A stretch of 64,000 bases of DNA from Streptomyces sp. NBC_00377. Its GTDB lineage: Bacteria > Actinomycetota > Actinomycetes > Streptomycetales > Streptomycetaceae. The notes under the pieces were generated by a model, which was given only the letters and a program-made list of their open reading frames with translations, was not told the DNA's origin and did not search any database. Made by a program: the position numbers and the translations under genes. Positions 33,122 to 41,901 of the stretch are shown piece after piece (the first letter of the stretch is position 1; each line of letters begins with the position of its first letter). The DNA is taken from assembly GCF_036075115.1 (NCBI RefSeq), contig NZ_CP107958.1, positions 7,192,001 to 7,256,000 of the forward strand. Direction: 5' to 3'.

Positions 33122-34738
33122 TCACTCCGAGGAGGAAGGCGAGGGGGAGGCCCCGCCCGTCGGGGTCTCCGTCTCGCAGGTGACCGAGAACGGAACCGAG
33201 TCGGACCTCTTCGTCACCGGATCGCGCACCTCGACGGCGATCGAGTTCCGGTACGTCCCGCTCTCGGCGTACGTCGACAGGATGACCTTGTCCTGCTTGG
33301 ACTTCCCGCCGCCCGAGGGGAAGTCGAGCGTCTTCCAGGTCTGCCCGGAGAGCTCCCCCTCCTTCGAAACCCAGCGGTAGGACACGGTCGCGGGCAGCCG
33401 CCCGACCGTGATGGTCGCGGTGAACGCGGGCGCGTCCGCGTCCGGCGGCGGACAGCTGCCGGAATAGTCGGTGTGCGCGCCGCTGACGGTGACCGAGACG
33501 GACTGCGCCGGGGCCTCGGAGCTCTCGCTCTCGCTGGGACTCGCGCTCGGCGGTTCGCTGCTCTCCTCGCTGGTCTCCGGCTGAGTCGCAGGCGAACTCA
33601 CGATCTCCGAACCGCTGTTGGTGATCCCACCGCCCGTGTCGTCGCCGCCGCCGTCGTCGTGCAGCAGCCCGTACGTCAACCCGGCGACCGCGAGCGCGAG
33701 TACCGCCACACCGGCGACGAGGACGACACCGGCACGCCTGCTGCGGTCCGGCTCCGGCGAGGCGGTCGTCGCCGGAGCGGCGGTCCACGGCTGGGGCGGG
33801 GTCGCGGCCGCCGGCACCTGACGGAACGGCTCGGACGGGGTGGACACCGTCGGCGGATACGGTGTGAACGGCGACGGCGGCGTCGAACGGAGCGTGCCGC
33901 CCTGCGGCGTACCGCCCGCCGCGACGAGCCGCAGGTCCTGCTCGGCCCGGTCGGCCGGCAGCCGCTCGGCGGGGTCCTTGCGCAGCAGGCCCTCGATGAC
34001 GGGCGCGAGCGGTCCGGCCCGGCGCGGCGCCGGCAGCTCCTCGTCGACGATCGCGCGCAGCGTGCTCAGCGGGGTGTCGTGGCGGAAGGGTGAGTTGCCC
34101 TCGACCGCCGCGTACAGCAGTACGCCCAGCGACCACAGGTCCGACTCGGGCCCGGGCGTGCGCCCCAGCGCCCGCTCCGGCGCGAGGAACTCGGGCGAGC
34201 CGATGACCTCGCCGGTCATGGTCAGCGCCGAGGTGCCCTCGACGGTCGCGATGCCGAAGTCGGTGAGCACGACCCGGCCGTCGTTCGACATCAGCACGTT
34301 CGCCGGCTTGACGTCCCGGTGCAGCACTCCGGCCTCGTGCGCGGCCCGCAGCGCGGACAGCACCTCGGCGCCGATATGCGCGGCCCGCGCCGGTTCGAGC
34401 GGCCCCTCGGCGTCCAGCAGCTCGGCCAGGGAGATCCCCCGCACGATCTCCATGACGATCCACGGCCGCCCGTCCTGCGTGGCCACGTCGTACACCGTCA
34501 CGACGTTGCGGTTCGCGACCCGGGCCGCGGCCCAGGCCTCCCGCTCCAGCCGGGCGTACATCCGCTCGACGTCCGAGGCGGCCAGCCCGTGCGGGGCGCG
34601 CACCTCCTTGACGGCGACCTCACGGTGCAGCACCTCGTCACGGGCCCGCCACACCGTTCCCATGCCGCCCTCGCCCAGCGGGGTCAGCAGGCGGTAGCGG
34701 CCCGCGATCAGACGTTCACTGCCCGGTTCTTCGGACAC
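33122..34738 (-). CDS. Transmembrane Ser/Thr protein kinase
   Basis: About 538 residues. The Hanks-type kinase domain (residues 10-270) has the Gly loop LGEGGMGTVWRA, catalytic Lys in VAVKEV, VLHRDVKPANVLM, LTDFGIATVEG with an activation loop SALTMTGEVIGSPEFLAPE, and APE motif. A Pro-rich linker leads to one membrane helix (AGVVLVAGVAVLALAVAGLTYG near residue 345), a Ser/Glu-rich spacer and a beta-rich extracellular domain (SVSVTVSGAHTDYSGSCPP onward) that is not a PASTA repeat. It probably senses something outside the cell. GTG 34738 is chosen; a GTG at 34789 would place its coding region over the best ribosome site. Confidence 0.87.
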   Translation of the reverse strand: MSEEPGSERLIAGRYRLLTPLGEGGMGTVWRARDEVLHREVAVKEVRAPHGLAASDVERMYARLEREAWAAARVANRNVVTVYDVATQDGRPWIVMEIVRGISLAELLDAEGPLEPARAAHIGAEVLSALRAAHEAGVLHRDVKPANVLMSNDGRVVLTDFGIATVEGTSALTMTGEVIGSPEFLAPERALGRTPGPESDLWSLGVLLYAAVEGNSPFRHDTPLSTLRAIVDEELPAPRRAGPLAPVIEGLLRKDPAERLPADRAEQDLRLVAAGGTPQGGTLRSTPPSPFTPYPPTVSTPSEPFRQVPAAATPPQPWTAAPATTASPEPDRSRRAGVVLVAGVAVLALAVAGLTYGLLHDDGGGDDTGGGITNSGSEIVSSPATQPETSEESSEPPSASPSESESSEAPAQSVSVTVSGAHTDYSGSCPPPDADAPAFTATITVGRLPATVSYRWVSKEGELSGQTWKTLDFPSGGGKSKQDKVILSTYAESGTYRNSIAVEVRDPVTKRSDSVPFSVTCETETPTGGASPSPSSSE

Positions 34739-34798
34739 CGCGCCCCCATTTCGCACTTCGTATCCGGGCGAAAACCTCCGCAACCCCACAAACGTAGC

Positions 34799-36490
34799 TC
34801 AGCCGAGTACGGATGCGGCCCCCTTGAGCACGAGTCCGGCGCCGAGAGCGACCACGAGGAACGCGGACCACAGGGGCAGGTTCCGCCGGACCAGGTTCAC
34901 GACAGGATGGGCCGTCCAGCGCGGCTGCCGGTCCAGGAGACCGGTCGCCCGGGCGCCCAGCCTGACGACGGCGAACCCCGCGGCCGTGAGGGTCAGCGCG
35001 AGTCCGACGCCGTACGCGACGACGAGCAGCAGCCCGAACCAGGCGTGCCCGAGTGCCGCCGCGCCGACCAGCACGACCACGGCGGACGGGCTGGGAACCA
35101 TGCCACCGGCGAAGCCGAGGAGGAGCGTGCCGCGAAGGGTGGGGGCCACGGCGTGGGTGTGGGTACGGCCGCCGTGGCTGTGGGTGTGGGTGTGGGTGTG
35201 ACCGTGATCATGACCGTGGTCGTGGTCGTGGTCGTGACTGTGCTGGTGGTCGTGACCGTGGTCGTGCGCGGGTCCGTGGTCGTGGCCGTGGTCCTGATGG
35301 GCATGGGTGTGCGGGGTGGGGGCACCGACGAGGGCGAGTTGACGATCAGCAGTCTTCGCCGGCTCGGAGGGGTGGGAGTGACCGCCGTCAGGGCCCGTGT
35401 GCGGGTGGGGATGCGGGTGCGGGTGGGGGTGACCGTGCGCGCTGCCCGGGTCCCGGCCCCGCCAGGCCCGTCGGGCGAGGGTCGCGCCCGCGAAGAGCAC
35501 CAGCGCGCCGCTCGCCAGCCCCAGCCAGGCGATCACCGAGGGCGCGGCGGCCGAACCGGCGGTGACGAGCAGACCGAGGGCGACGACGCCCAGGGTGTGG
35601 GTGACGGTGACCGAGGCGGCGAGCGGGAGGACGTCCTTCATCCGGGCCTTGCCGCCCCGGGCGGCCGCTGTCGCCGCCATGATGGTCTTCCCGTGGCCGG
35701 GCGCGACCGCGTGCATCGCACCGAGGACGACGGCGATCACCAGGGCCAGCGCGGCGAAGCCGACGGTGAGGTCCTGCCGGGCGACCAGGTTGTCCAGAGC
35801 CCGTGTCCAGCGGTCGGCGCCGCGCGGCAGCACGGACGCGGCCGGCGCGTCCCGGTCCTCCTCGACGAGGGCGGCGCCACCGGGCCGCACCCGCACGGAC
35901 GCGGTCGAGGTGTCCGCCGGGGAGGAGAGCAACTCCTTGGGATAGCTGCTGAGCTCGCCCGAGACCGACTTCTTCGGCACGTCGGAGCCGGTGAGTGTCA
36001 TCCGGTCGCCACGGGCGGTGATCTCCCGCCAGCCCGGCCCGGAGGAGGCGCCCTCGCTGTGGAAGGCGAGGGAGACGGTGTCCCCGTCGGAGACCTCGGG
36101 CAGCGGAGCCGTCAGCCGGCACTCCACCCGCAGGGTGTCGAGCCCCGCCTGCCCGGGCCTGACGACGGCCTTGGCGGCGCCCGCCGTCAGGGTCACGGCA
36201 CGGCCGTCCACGGTGAGCCTGCTGCCGCTCGCGGCCGTCGCGCACCGCTGCCGGGCCCACTCGGTCATCCCCAGCCGCTCGATGTCCGGCTTCGCCTGGG
36301 TGGCGGGGATCTCGGCGAGGTCCTCGACGTGGTCGACCCGGAGCTGTCCCGGGGCGGCGACCAGACCGTCGTAGCGGTTGACGGTGAAGTTGCCGAGGGG
36401 ATGCGCGCTCGCGCTGGCGGAAGGGACCAGCACGAGCGCGCAGCCGGCCGTGAACACGGCCGCGCAGGAGGCGAACAGACGACGGGACAT
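34799..36490 (-). CDS. Ni2+/Co2+ exporter-like membrane protein with long His-rich loop
   Basis: 563 residues. Signal-like N-terminus (residues 1-29), an extracellular domain starting HPLGNFTVNRYDGLV, then a six-helix NiCoT/RcnA-type membrane domain with GAMHAVAPGHGKTIMAA and FAGGMVPSPSAVVVLVGAAALGH, the metal-path motifs of this family. Between membrane helices three and four lies a roughly 110-residue loop with over 40 histidines in HG, HD, HT and HP pairs, expected to bind Ni/Co/Zn. ATG 36490 shares a base with the TGA of the TPR gene upstream, so the two are coupled. Export of nickel or cobalt is inferred from the family. Confidence 0.83.
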   Translation of the reverse strand: MSRRLFASCAAVFTAGCALVLVPSASASAHPLGNFTVNRYDGLVAAPGQLRVDHVEDLAEIPATQAKPDIERLGMTEWARQRCATAASGSRLTVDGRAVTLTAGAAKAVVRPGQAGLDTLRVECRLTAPLPEVSDGDTVSLAFHSEGASSGPGWREITARGDRMTLTGSDVPKKSVSGELSSYPKELLSSPADTSTASVRVRPGGAALVEEDRDAPAASVLPRGADRWTRALDNLVARQDLTVGFAALALVIAVVLGAMHAVAPGHGKTIMAATAAARGGKARMKDVLPLAASVTVTHTLGVVALGLLVTAGSAAAPSVIAWLGLASGALVLFAGATLARRAWRGRDPGSAHGHPHPHPHPHPHTGPDGGHSHPSEPAKTADRQLALVGAPTPHTHAHQDHGHDHGPAHDHGHDHQHSHDHDHDHGHDHGHTHTHTHSHGGRTHTHAVAPTLRGTLLLGFAGGMVPSPSAVVVLVGAAALGHAWFGLLLVVAYGVGLALTLTAAGFAVVRLGARATGLLDRQPRWTAHPVVNLVRRNLPLWSAFLVVALGAGLVLKGAASVLG

Positions 36491-38199
36491 CACTTGCTCG
36501 CCTCCAGCGTCTTGAGTGCCGTACGGGCCTGGCGGGCACCCAGCGGGGAGAAGCCGGGGTTCAGCTTCAGCGCGGCGGCCAGGTGGGTACGAGCGTCGGC
36601 CGGGTGGCCGGTGGCCTTCTCGATCACACCGCGGTGGTAGAGGAAGGCCGCACTGCGGTAGCCGGTGGCGGTGGCCTGGCGGGCGTAGGGGAGGGCCTCG
36701 GCGTCCTTGCCGTTGACGTGCAGGGCCCAGGCGAGGGCGTCCGCCGTGTGCACGGTGTGCCGACGGCCCCAGTCGTCGCGGGCCGCGCGCAGGGCCGTGG
36801 CCCGGTCGCCGTGGTCGGCCGCGGCCAGGGCGGTGTCGAGGTCGGCGTTCACGCCGTTGGCGCGGGCGATGGCCGTCCACGCGTCGACCAGGAGGTACTG
36901 GTTCTTCGCCTTCGCCGCGTCACCCTCACCGCCCCGCGCCTCGTACAGCTCGCCCAGCTCCACCAGCGGTCCGGGAAGCGGGTATCGGGCGACGATCAGC
37001 TCCAACCCCTTGATCGCCTCCGCCTGTTGTCCGCTCGCCGCCTGGGCACGGGCCCGTCCCTCCAGCGCGGGGAGGTAGTTCTCGTCGGCGGCGAGGGCAC
37101 GGGCGTAGTGGGTGAGGGCCGCGCTGTAGTCGCCCTGGTTCCAGGCGAGTTGACCCAGCTGACTGGCGACGTAGGCGATGTCGCCGGGCGAGGTGGACGC
37201 GGCGAGCGCCCGGTCCAGGACCTGGCGGGCGGTGGTGACGTCGCCGCGCAGTTCGTGGACGTACGCGTACCGGGTGAACACCGGTACGCCCGGCCGTCGC
37301 TGATCCGCCGTGTTCACGGCTTTCTCGGCGTCGCCGTAGCGGCCGAGCTCGACGAGGGCGTCGATACGGGAGCACAGGGCGCGCTCGCTGTAGGGGTTCT
37401 GCTCGAGCGCCCGGTCGGCGAAGCGCAGGGCGTTCGCGAAGTCGTGCCGGGCGGCGGCGAGAGCGGCCCGGCCGGCGAGCGCCTGGTCGTTGTCCGGGCG
37501 CAGTGAGAGCGAACGCTTGAGGGCCTGTTCGGCCTGCGGGTAGCGGGAGGGGTCGCCCTTGGTGCGGGCCTGCTCGACGTAGGCCAGCCCGAGGGTGGCC
37601 CAGCCGCCGAAGTCCTTGGGCTGTGCGCGCAGATGGGTCTGGAGTGCGGTGATGCCGGAGTCGAGGTCGCCACTGGCGAGCAGTCCGGGGGAGACCGCGG
37701 CAGCGGTCGCGACGGGCACGTTCCGCCCGTCGCGCGCCGCCCCCAGCGCGACCGCCCCGGCGGTGAGCGCCACGGCCAGCATGGCCGCACAGGCGGTGAG
37801 CTGAGCGGCCCGCCAACGACGGCCGGCGGCACCGGCCCGCCGCACTGCGGCCACACGGTCGTCGCCGCCCCCGGAGTCGCCGCCCTCGCTCGCGCCCACA
37901 GCGCCGTGGTCGCCGGCGTCACCGCCGGTCCCGGCAGCGCCCTCGGCCTCGGCCCCCGCGCCGGTGTCACCGTCACTGTCGGCGTCGGCGTCGGCGTCGG
38001 CGAAGGGGACGGCCGTCTCGGCCTCGGCACCGGGCTCGGTGTCAGCGGCCCCGGGCTTCCCCTCCGTCACGATCTCCGTGCCGAAGGCCTGCGTGCCGGA
38101 GTCCGGTTCGCCGGGAGCCGCAGCGCCGGGGGCCGGTGCCGGTCGGGCGATGGCCGGTCGGGTGGGCTCCGGTTCGCCGTCGTTCGTGCGCGGGGACAT
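36490..38199 (-). CDS. TPR-repeat membrane protein
   Basis: 569 residues. The first 115 residues are Pro/Ala/Glu/Asp-rich and disordered, with an FADADADADSDGD acidic run. One membrane helix follows (AQLTACAAMLAVALTAGAVALG, about residues 133-155), and then at least eight tetratricopeptide repeats (for example GWATLGLAYVEQARTKGD, ALRFADRALEQNPYSERAL, QLGQLAWNQGDYSAALTHYARALAADENYLPA, AFLYHRGVIEKATGHPADAR). It would present a protein-binding surface outside the membrane. Coupled to the exporter gene. GGAGAGG precedes ATG 38199. Two hairpins separate it from the DUF4331 gene upstream. Confidence 0.82.
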   Translation of the reverse strand: MSPRTNDGEPEPTRPAIARPAPAPGAAAPGEPDSGTQAFGTEIVTEGKPGAADTEPGAEAETAVPFADADADADSDGDTGAGAEAEGAAGTGGDAGDHGAVGASEGGDSGGGDDRVAAVRRAGAAGRRWRAAQLTACAAMLAVALTAGAVALGAARDGRNVPVATAAAVSPGLLASGDLDSGITALQTHLRAQPKDFGGWATLGLAYVEQARTKGDPSRYPQAEQALKRSLSLRPDNDQALAGRAALAAARHDFANALRFADRALEQNPYSERALCSRIDALVELGRYGDAEKAVNTADQRRPGVPVFTRYAYVHELRGDVTTARQVLDRALAASTSPGDIAYVASQLGQLAWNQGDYSAALTHYARALAADENYLPALEGRARAQAASGQQAEAIKGLELIVARYPLPGPLVELGELYEARGGEGDAAKAKNQYLLVDAWTAIARANGVNADLDTALAAADHGDRATALRAARDDWGRRHTVHTADALAWALHVNGKDAEALPYARQATATGYRSAAFLYHRGVIEKATGHPADARTHLAAALKLNPGFSPLGARQARTALKTLEASK

Positions 38200-38247
38200 G
38201 CCCTCTCCTAGGTCGCCTGGGGTCGTTCAGCCTGCTCGCACAGGGGC

Positions 38248-38289
38248 GGCGCGGCCCGCGCCGTGGGGGATTGGAACGCGGGCCGCGCC
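38248..38289 (-). terminator. Hairpin, distal terminator after DUF4331 gene
   Basis: Perfect 13-bp stem GGCGCGGCCCGCG / CGCGGGCCGCGCC with a 16-base loop. Confidence 0.6.
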
Positions 38290-38302
38290 AGTCGGTGGGA
38301 CA

Positions 38303-38333
38303 GGGCCGGGGAGTGCAGGATTCTCCCCGGCCC
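38303..38333 (-). terminator. Hairpin terminator after DUF4331 gene
   Basis: Perfect 11-bp stem GGGCCGGGGAG / CTCCCCGGCCC with a 9-base loop, 16 bp past the stop codon. Confidence 0.7.
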
Positions 38334-38348
38334 GCTCATGGGCAGGGC

Positions 38349-39857
38349 CTAGTAGGCCCGCCGCCGCCCGCGCCACCACATCAGCCCGCCGCCGATGAGG
38401 AGGATGCCCGCCGCACCGGCGCCCGCGGAGGACGCGATCAGCGTGGTGTTGTCGGTGGAGCCGGTCAGGGCGTCACCGAGCTGGCTGCGGACGTCGGCAC
38501 CGCTCTTGGCGGTCGCGCCGCGCGAACCCTCGGTGGGCAGGGCGACGTAGGGGAAGGCCTTCTCGAAGTCCTTGTCGTTCTTGTCGACCGCGTCACCCAG
38601 GTCGTTCTTGGAACCGACCAGCTCACCCTCGACGACCTGGAGCGAGGCGTCGATCACGTCGTCGGTGAGGCGACGGCCGTTCGGGAAGCCCGCGTTGTCG
38701 CCGTCGAGCACGCCCAGCCGCTTCGGGTGCATGCTCGGCTTGATCGAGGTGTTGAGGCGCAGCTCCTCCGACGGCGTCACATACGGGGGCTGGTTGAGGC
38801 CCTTGACGCCCTTCAGGAACACGTCGACGAGGTCGTTGCGCGGCTCGGCCGGCGCCTTGATCTTGTAGATCGCCTCGATGAGCTTCGGCAGCTCGGGGTT
38901 GGTGACGTTCTTCAGGAACTGGCCGTCGTCCTTCGGCTCGGACGCGTTGAACTTGTCCTTGTCCTTGATCGGGTTGACGACCTCGTTGACCAGCGGGTTA
39001 CCGAGGCGCGAGACCTGCGAGTAGTAGCCCTGGGCGTTCTTGCGCTGGGTCGTCGACCAGATGCCGACGATCGGCTGATTCTTCGACTCGGCGATCATGT
39101 CGCTCGGGACCTGAAGGGCGATCGAGTTGACGTTGTAGCCCTTGAGCGTGTCGTTGCCGACCTCGGAGAGGTCACCGCCGTACAGCAGGTCGAAGACGCG
39201 CAGGTCCAGGAAGAACGGGTCGTCGGCCTGGCCGGCGAAGGTCTTGGCGCCGTTGGGGAGCTTGTAGATCGCGTGGTCGCGCAGCTTCTTGTAGTCGGGC
39301 ATCGACGCCTTGCCCACGTTCGACGGCGCCACCGGCACGTCGTCCGCGATCTTCGTCTCGTGCTCGACCTTCCCCTTCCTCGACTTGATGAGTTCGAGGT
39401 CGTAGGTCTGCGTGACGTTCAGGTCGGCGTCGTCCAGGCTCTCGACAACACCCGTGTTGTAGAGGAACGTCTTCTTGTTCTTCACATGCGTCTTGAACGT
39501 GTAGCGGAAGGTCAGATCCTCCTTCGCGTCGGCGTTGTTGTCGATGTGCAGGTCGTACTGGGCGTCCTCGGCGAACGGGAAGAAGTTGGGGCCACCGGCC
39601 GGGTCCTCGAAGGGGATCCAGTTCGCGACGATCGTCGTCGTGTCCGGGTGGTCCGGGCTGACGAACGCGTACACGTCCGTGTTGTCGTACTGCGGGGTTC
39701 CCGAGATGAGGGGGGCCTCGCGGTGGCTGGAGGCGTAGGCCGCCCCCGGCATCAGCGTGGCCACGCCGGCGGCTGCGAGCCCCCCGGCGGCCAACGCACC
39801 GCAGACGAGTGTCGCGACGCTCCTGCGTCCGTTGCCGCTCCTGGAGAAAGCTGTCAT
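38349..39857 (-). CDS. DUF4331 family surface protein
   Basis: 502 residues. Signal peptide residues 1-42 ending AYA-SSHREAPLISG; SSHREAPLI is the DUF4331 hallmark and begins the mature protein. The domain continues with DNTDVYAFVSPDHPDT, WIPFEDPAGGPNFF, LRVFDLLYGGDL and NSIALQVPSDM. A C-terminal membrane helix (IASSAGAGAAGILLIGGGLMWW) and RGRRRAY tail anchor it. The family is found in many bacteria and has no defined function; oxidative or metal-stress links are suspected. ATG 39857 with GAAGGA upstream. It is divergent from the SigK-like sigma gene and heads the run towards the TPR and metal exporter genes. Confidence 0.85.
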   Translation of the reverse strand: MTAFSRSGNGRRSVATLVCGALAAGGLAAAGVATLMPGAAYASSHREAPLISGTPQYDNTDVYAFVSPDHPDTTTIVANWIPFEDPAGGPNFFPFAEDAQYDLHIDNNADAKEDLTFRYTFKTHVKNKKTFLYNTGVVESLDDADLNVTQTYDLELIKSRKGKVEHETKIADDVPVAPSNVGKASMPDYKKLRDHAIYKLPNGAKTFAGQADDPFFLDLRVFDLLYGGDLSEVGNDTLKGYNVNSIALQVPSDMIAESKNQPIVGIWSTTQRKNAQGYYSQVSRLGNPLVNEVVNPIKDKDKFNASEPKDDGQFLKNVTNPELPKLIEAIYKIKAPAEPRNDLVDVFLKGVKGLNQPPYVTPSEELRLNTSIKPSMHPKRLGVLDGDNAGFPNGRRLTDDVIDASLQVVEGELVGSKNDLGDAVDKNDKDFEKAFPYVALPTEGSRGATAKSGADVRSQLGDALTGSTDNTTLIASSAGAGAAGILLIGGGLMWWRGRRRAY

Positions 39858-40067
39858 GCCGTCCGTCCTTCGTACCAAGTTGCCTGACGGACAGTGATAC
39901 GGAGCGGGAGGTGGGTTCGGATTGGTCGAAACCAAAAAACTTTTTCTTTCCTGCTCACCCGCGTTTTCGGCCCTTCGCTACGTATCCCCCTGCCGGAGGT
40001 GTGTTCGTTGCGAATGCCTGGTGTGACGGGGCGGCCCGGGTGCGGCGGCCGCAGAGAGGGGGACCGC

Positions 40068-40610
40068 ATGGAGGCGGACGAGCTTCTGGTGCTCGTGGCG
40101 GGAGGCGACCAGCAGGCGTTCGAACGGCTCTACGGACTTGTCTCCGGCCCGGTGTTCGGGCTCGTGCGCCGCGTCGTCAGGGATCCCGCGCAGTCGGAGG
40201 AGGTCGCTCAGGAGGTGCTCCTGGAGGCCTGGCGCTCCGCGGGCCGCTTCGATCCGAGCCGCGGCACCGCCCTCTCCTGGATCCTCACCCTCGCGCACCG
40301 CCGCGCCGTCGACCGGGTGCGCAGCGCCCGTGCGGCCGTGGACCGCGAACAGCGCGAGGCCAGCCGCTACCACGACCCCGCCTTCGACCAGGTGGCCGAG
40401 GAGGTCGAGGCGGGCCTGGAACGCCAGTTGGTCCGCCGCTGCCTCGACCGGCTGACGGCGCTCCAGCGCCAGTCCGTCACCCTCGCCTACTACGACGGGT
40501 ACACGTACCGTGAGGTGGCCGACCGCCTCTCGCTGCCGCTGGGCACGGTGAAGACCCGGATGCGTGACGGACTCACGCGGCTGCGCGACTGCCTGGGAGG
40601 TGCCGCATGA
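40068..40610 (+). CDS. sigK: ECF sigma factor, SigK type
   Basis: 180-residue extracytoplasmic-function sigma factor. Region 2 is LVAGGDQQAFERLYGLVSGPVFGLVRRVVRDPAQSEEVAQEVLLEAWRSAGRFDPSRGTALSWILTLAHRRAVDRVRSA, region 4 is LDRLTALQRQSVTLAYYDGYTYREVADRLSLPLGTVKTRMRDGLTRLR. This is the SigK group (with RskA anti-sigma). ATG 40068 follows GAGGGGG; an ATG at 40015 would give a longer N-terminus. The anti-sigma gene overlaps its stop (ATGA). Its own promoter region is shared with the divergent DUF4331 gene, a likely target. Confidence 0.87.
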   Translation: MEADELLVLVAGGDQQAFERLYGLVSGPVFGLVRRVVRDPAQSEEVAQEVLLEAWRSAGRFDPSRGTALSWILTLAHRRAVDRVRSARAAVDREQREASRYHDPAFDQVAEEVEAGLERQLVRRCLDRLTALQRQSVTLAYYDGYTYREVADRLSLPLGTVKTRMRDGLTRLRDCLGGAA

Positions 40611-41455
40611 GTGTGCTCGGCCTGTTCCGCCGCGAGGATCTGCACTCGCTGGCCGCTCCCTACGCGCTCGACGCCCTCGAACCCGACGAACGCCGCCGCT
40701 TCGAGAAGCATCTGACGGGCTGCCACCGCTGCTCGGCCGAGGTGCGGGCGCTGGCCGAGGACGCCGTCCGGCTCGCCTGGTCGCAGGCCGCGCCGCCGCC
40801 GGCCGCCATGCGCACCCGGGTGCTGGCGGCCGTGCAGAGAACGCCGCAGGAATCCTCCCGGGCTCCGGTGCGAGAGCACTCTCCGCAACTTCCCCCGCAC
40901 GTGTGGGGCGCGCAACCGCCGCCCGGACGCTCCAGGAGCACCGCCCACGCGTTCGGCCGTGGGGCGACGCCACGTGCGCGCCGTCCGCTGTTCGTGCCGT
41001 TCGCCACGGCCACCGCCGCGGCGGCCCTCGTGGTCGCCTCGCTCTTCGCGGTCCAGGCGGGCCGTTCACAGGACGAACTGAAGGCCGCCCGCGCCCAGGC
41101 GCGTGAGATCGCCCACGTTCTCTCGGCTCCGGACGCCCGGGCGGGCACCGGGAAGGACGCGCAGGGCCGCAGTATCGGAGTGATCGCCTCCGCCGCGGAG
41201 GGACAGGCGGTCGTCACGCTGAGCGGATACGGCGTGCTGCCCACCGGACAGGTGCATCAGCTGTGGCTCATGCGCCCCGGCGCGCAACCGCGCTCCCTCG
41301 GCCTCTTCGACGGCGACACGCCCTTGGTCGCCACCGGTCTCGAGAAGACCGCGACATCACTCGCTGTGACCGTCGAGCCCGACGGGGGATCACCACGGCC
41401 CACCACACAGCCGGTTGTCCAACTCACCCTGAATTCGGTTGGATTCGGAGAGTGA
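40607..41455 (+). CDS. rskA: Anti-sigma-K factor, RskA family
   Basis: 282-residue single-pass membrane anti-sigma factor. The cytoplasmic zinc-binding anti-sigma domain has His35-x3-Cys39-x2-Cys42 (KHLTGCHRCSAEV). A membrane helix lies near residues 128-147 (PFATATAAAALVVASLFAVQ). The outer domain (about 150-282) is the RskA fold with VVTLSGYGVLPTGQVHQLWLM and GDTPLVATGLEKTATSLAVTVEP. Regulated proteolysis of such proteins releases SigK in mycobacteria. Translationally coupled to the sigma factor by a 4-base overlap. Confidence 0.88.
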   Translation: MSVLGLFRREDLHSLAAPYALDALEPDERRRFEKHLTGCHRCSAEVRALAEDAVRLAWSQAAPPPAAMRTRVLAAVQRTPQESSRAPVREHSPQLPPHVWGAQPPPGRSRSTAHAFGRGATPRARRPLFVPFATATAAAALVVASLFAVQAGRSQDELKAARAQAREIAHVLSAPDARAGTGKDAQGRSIGVIASAAEGQAVVTLSGYGVLPTGQVHQLWLMRPGAQPRSLGLFDGDTPLVATGLEKTATSLAVTVEPDGGSPRPTTQPVVQLTLNSVGFGE

Positions 41456-41581
41456 TCGGACACGCTTCGTCAACCCCCTTACGGGGAAGGTGAATCCTGT
41501 GAGCTCGATACACGTGTGCCTCGACGGGGCGATAGGGTTACCCTGCCCGGGCCGGGTGGACTCGTACGGGTGGGGAGTGAC

Positions 41582-41866
41582 ATGGAACAGATAACGATGC
41601 ACAGCAGCAGGGCACGCGTCCCTGCGATCACCTGCGGGAGCAGCGCGACCAGTTCGCGCCTCGACCGCCATCTCTCGGTGCTGGCGGGCCCCGCCATACC
41701 GCAGCGCGAGACGCTCGAGGCGACCTCGCTCATGCGGGAGCTGACCGCGCGTGAGCCCCTGCGCGACCACGGGCCGAGGACGACGCGGGCTCGCGTGAGC
41801 CGTGTCTCGCTCTTCGCGCCCCTGCGCCGACTGCGCCGTTCACTGTTCGGAGGCAACAAGCACTGA
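41582..41866 (+). CDS. Small conserved hypothetical protein
   Basis: 94 residues, basic. It contains LDRHLSVLAGPAIPQRETLEATSLMRELTAREP and ends with a positively charged SLFAPLRRLRRSLFGGNKH, which could be a membrane- or nucleic-acid-binding amphipathic helix. ATG 41582 is preceded by GGGGAG at a fitting distance. I recall similar small proteins in other streptomycetes, but no family name or function. It follows the anti-sigma gene by 126 bp; a palindrome AGGGTTACCCT near 41533 lies in its likely promoter. Confidence 0.6.
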   Translation: MEQITMHSSRARVPAITCGSSATSSRLDRHLSVLAGPAIPQRETLEATSLMRELTAREPLRDHGPRTTRARVSRVSLFAPLRRLRRSLFGGNKH

Positions 41867-41901
41867 CCGGCCGGCACGCCCTCACGTACTGAGTCCCGCG
41901 C

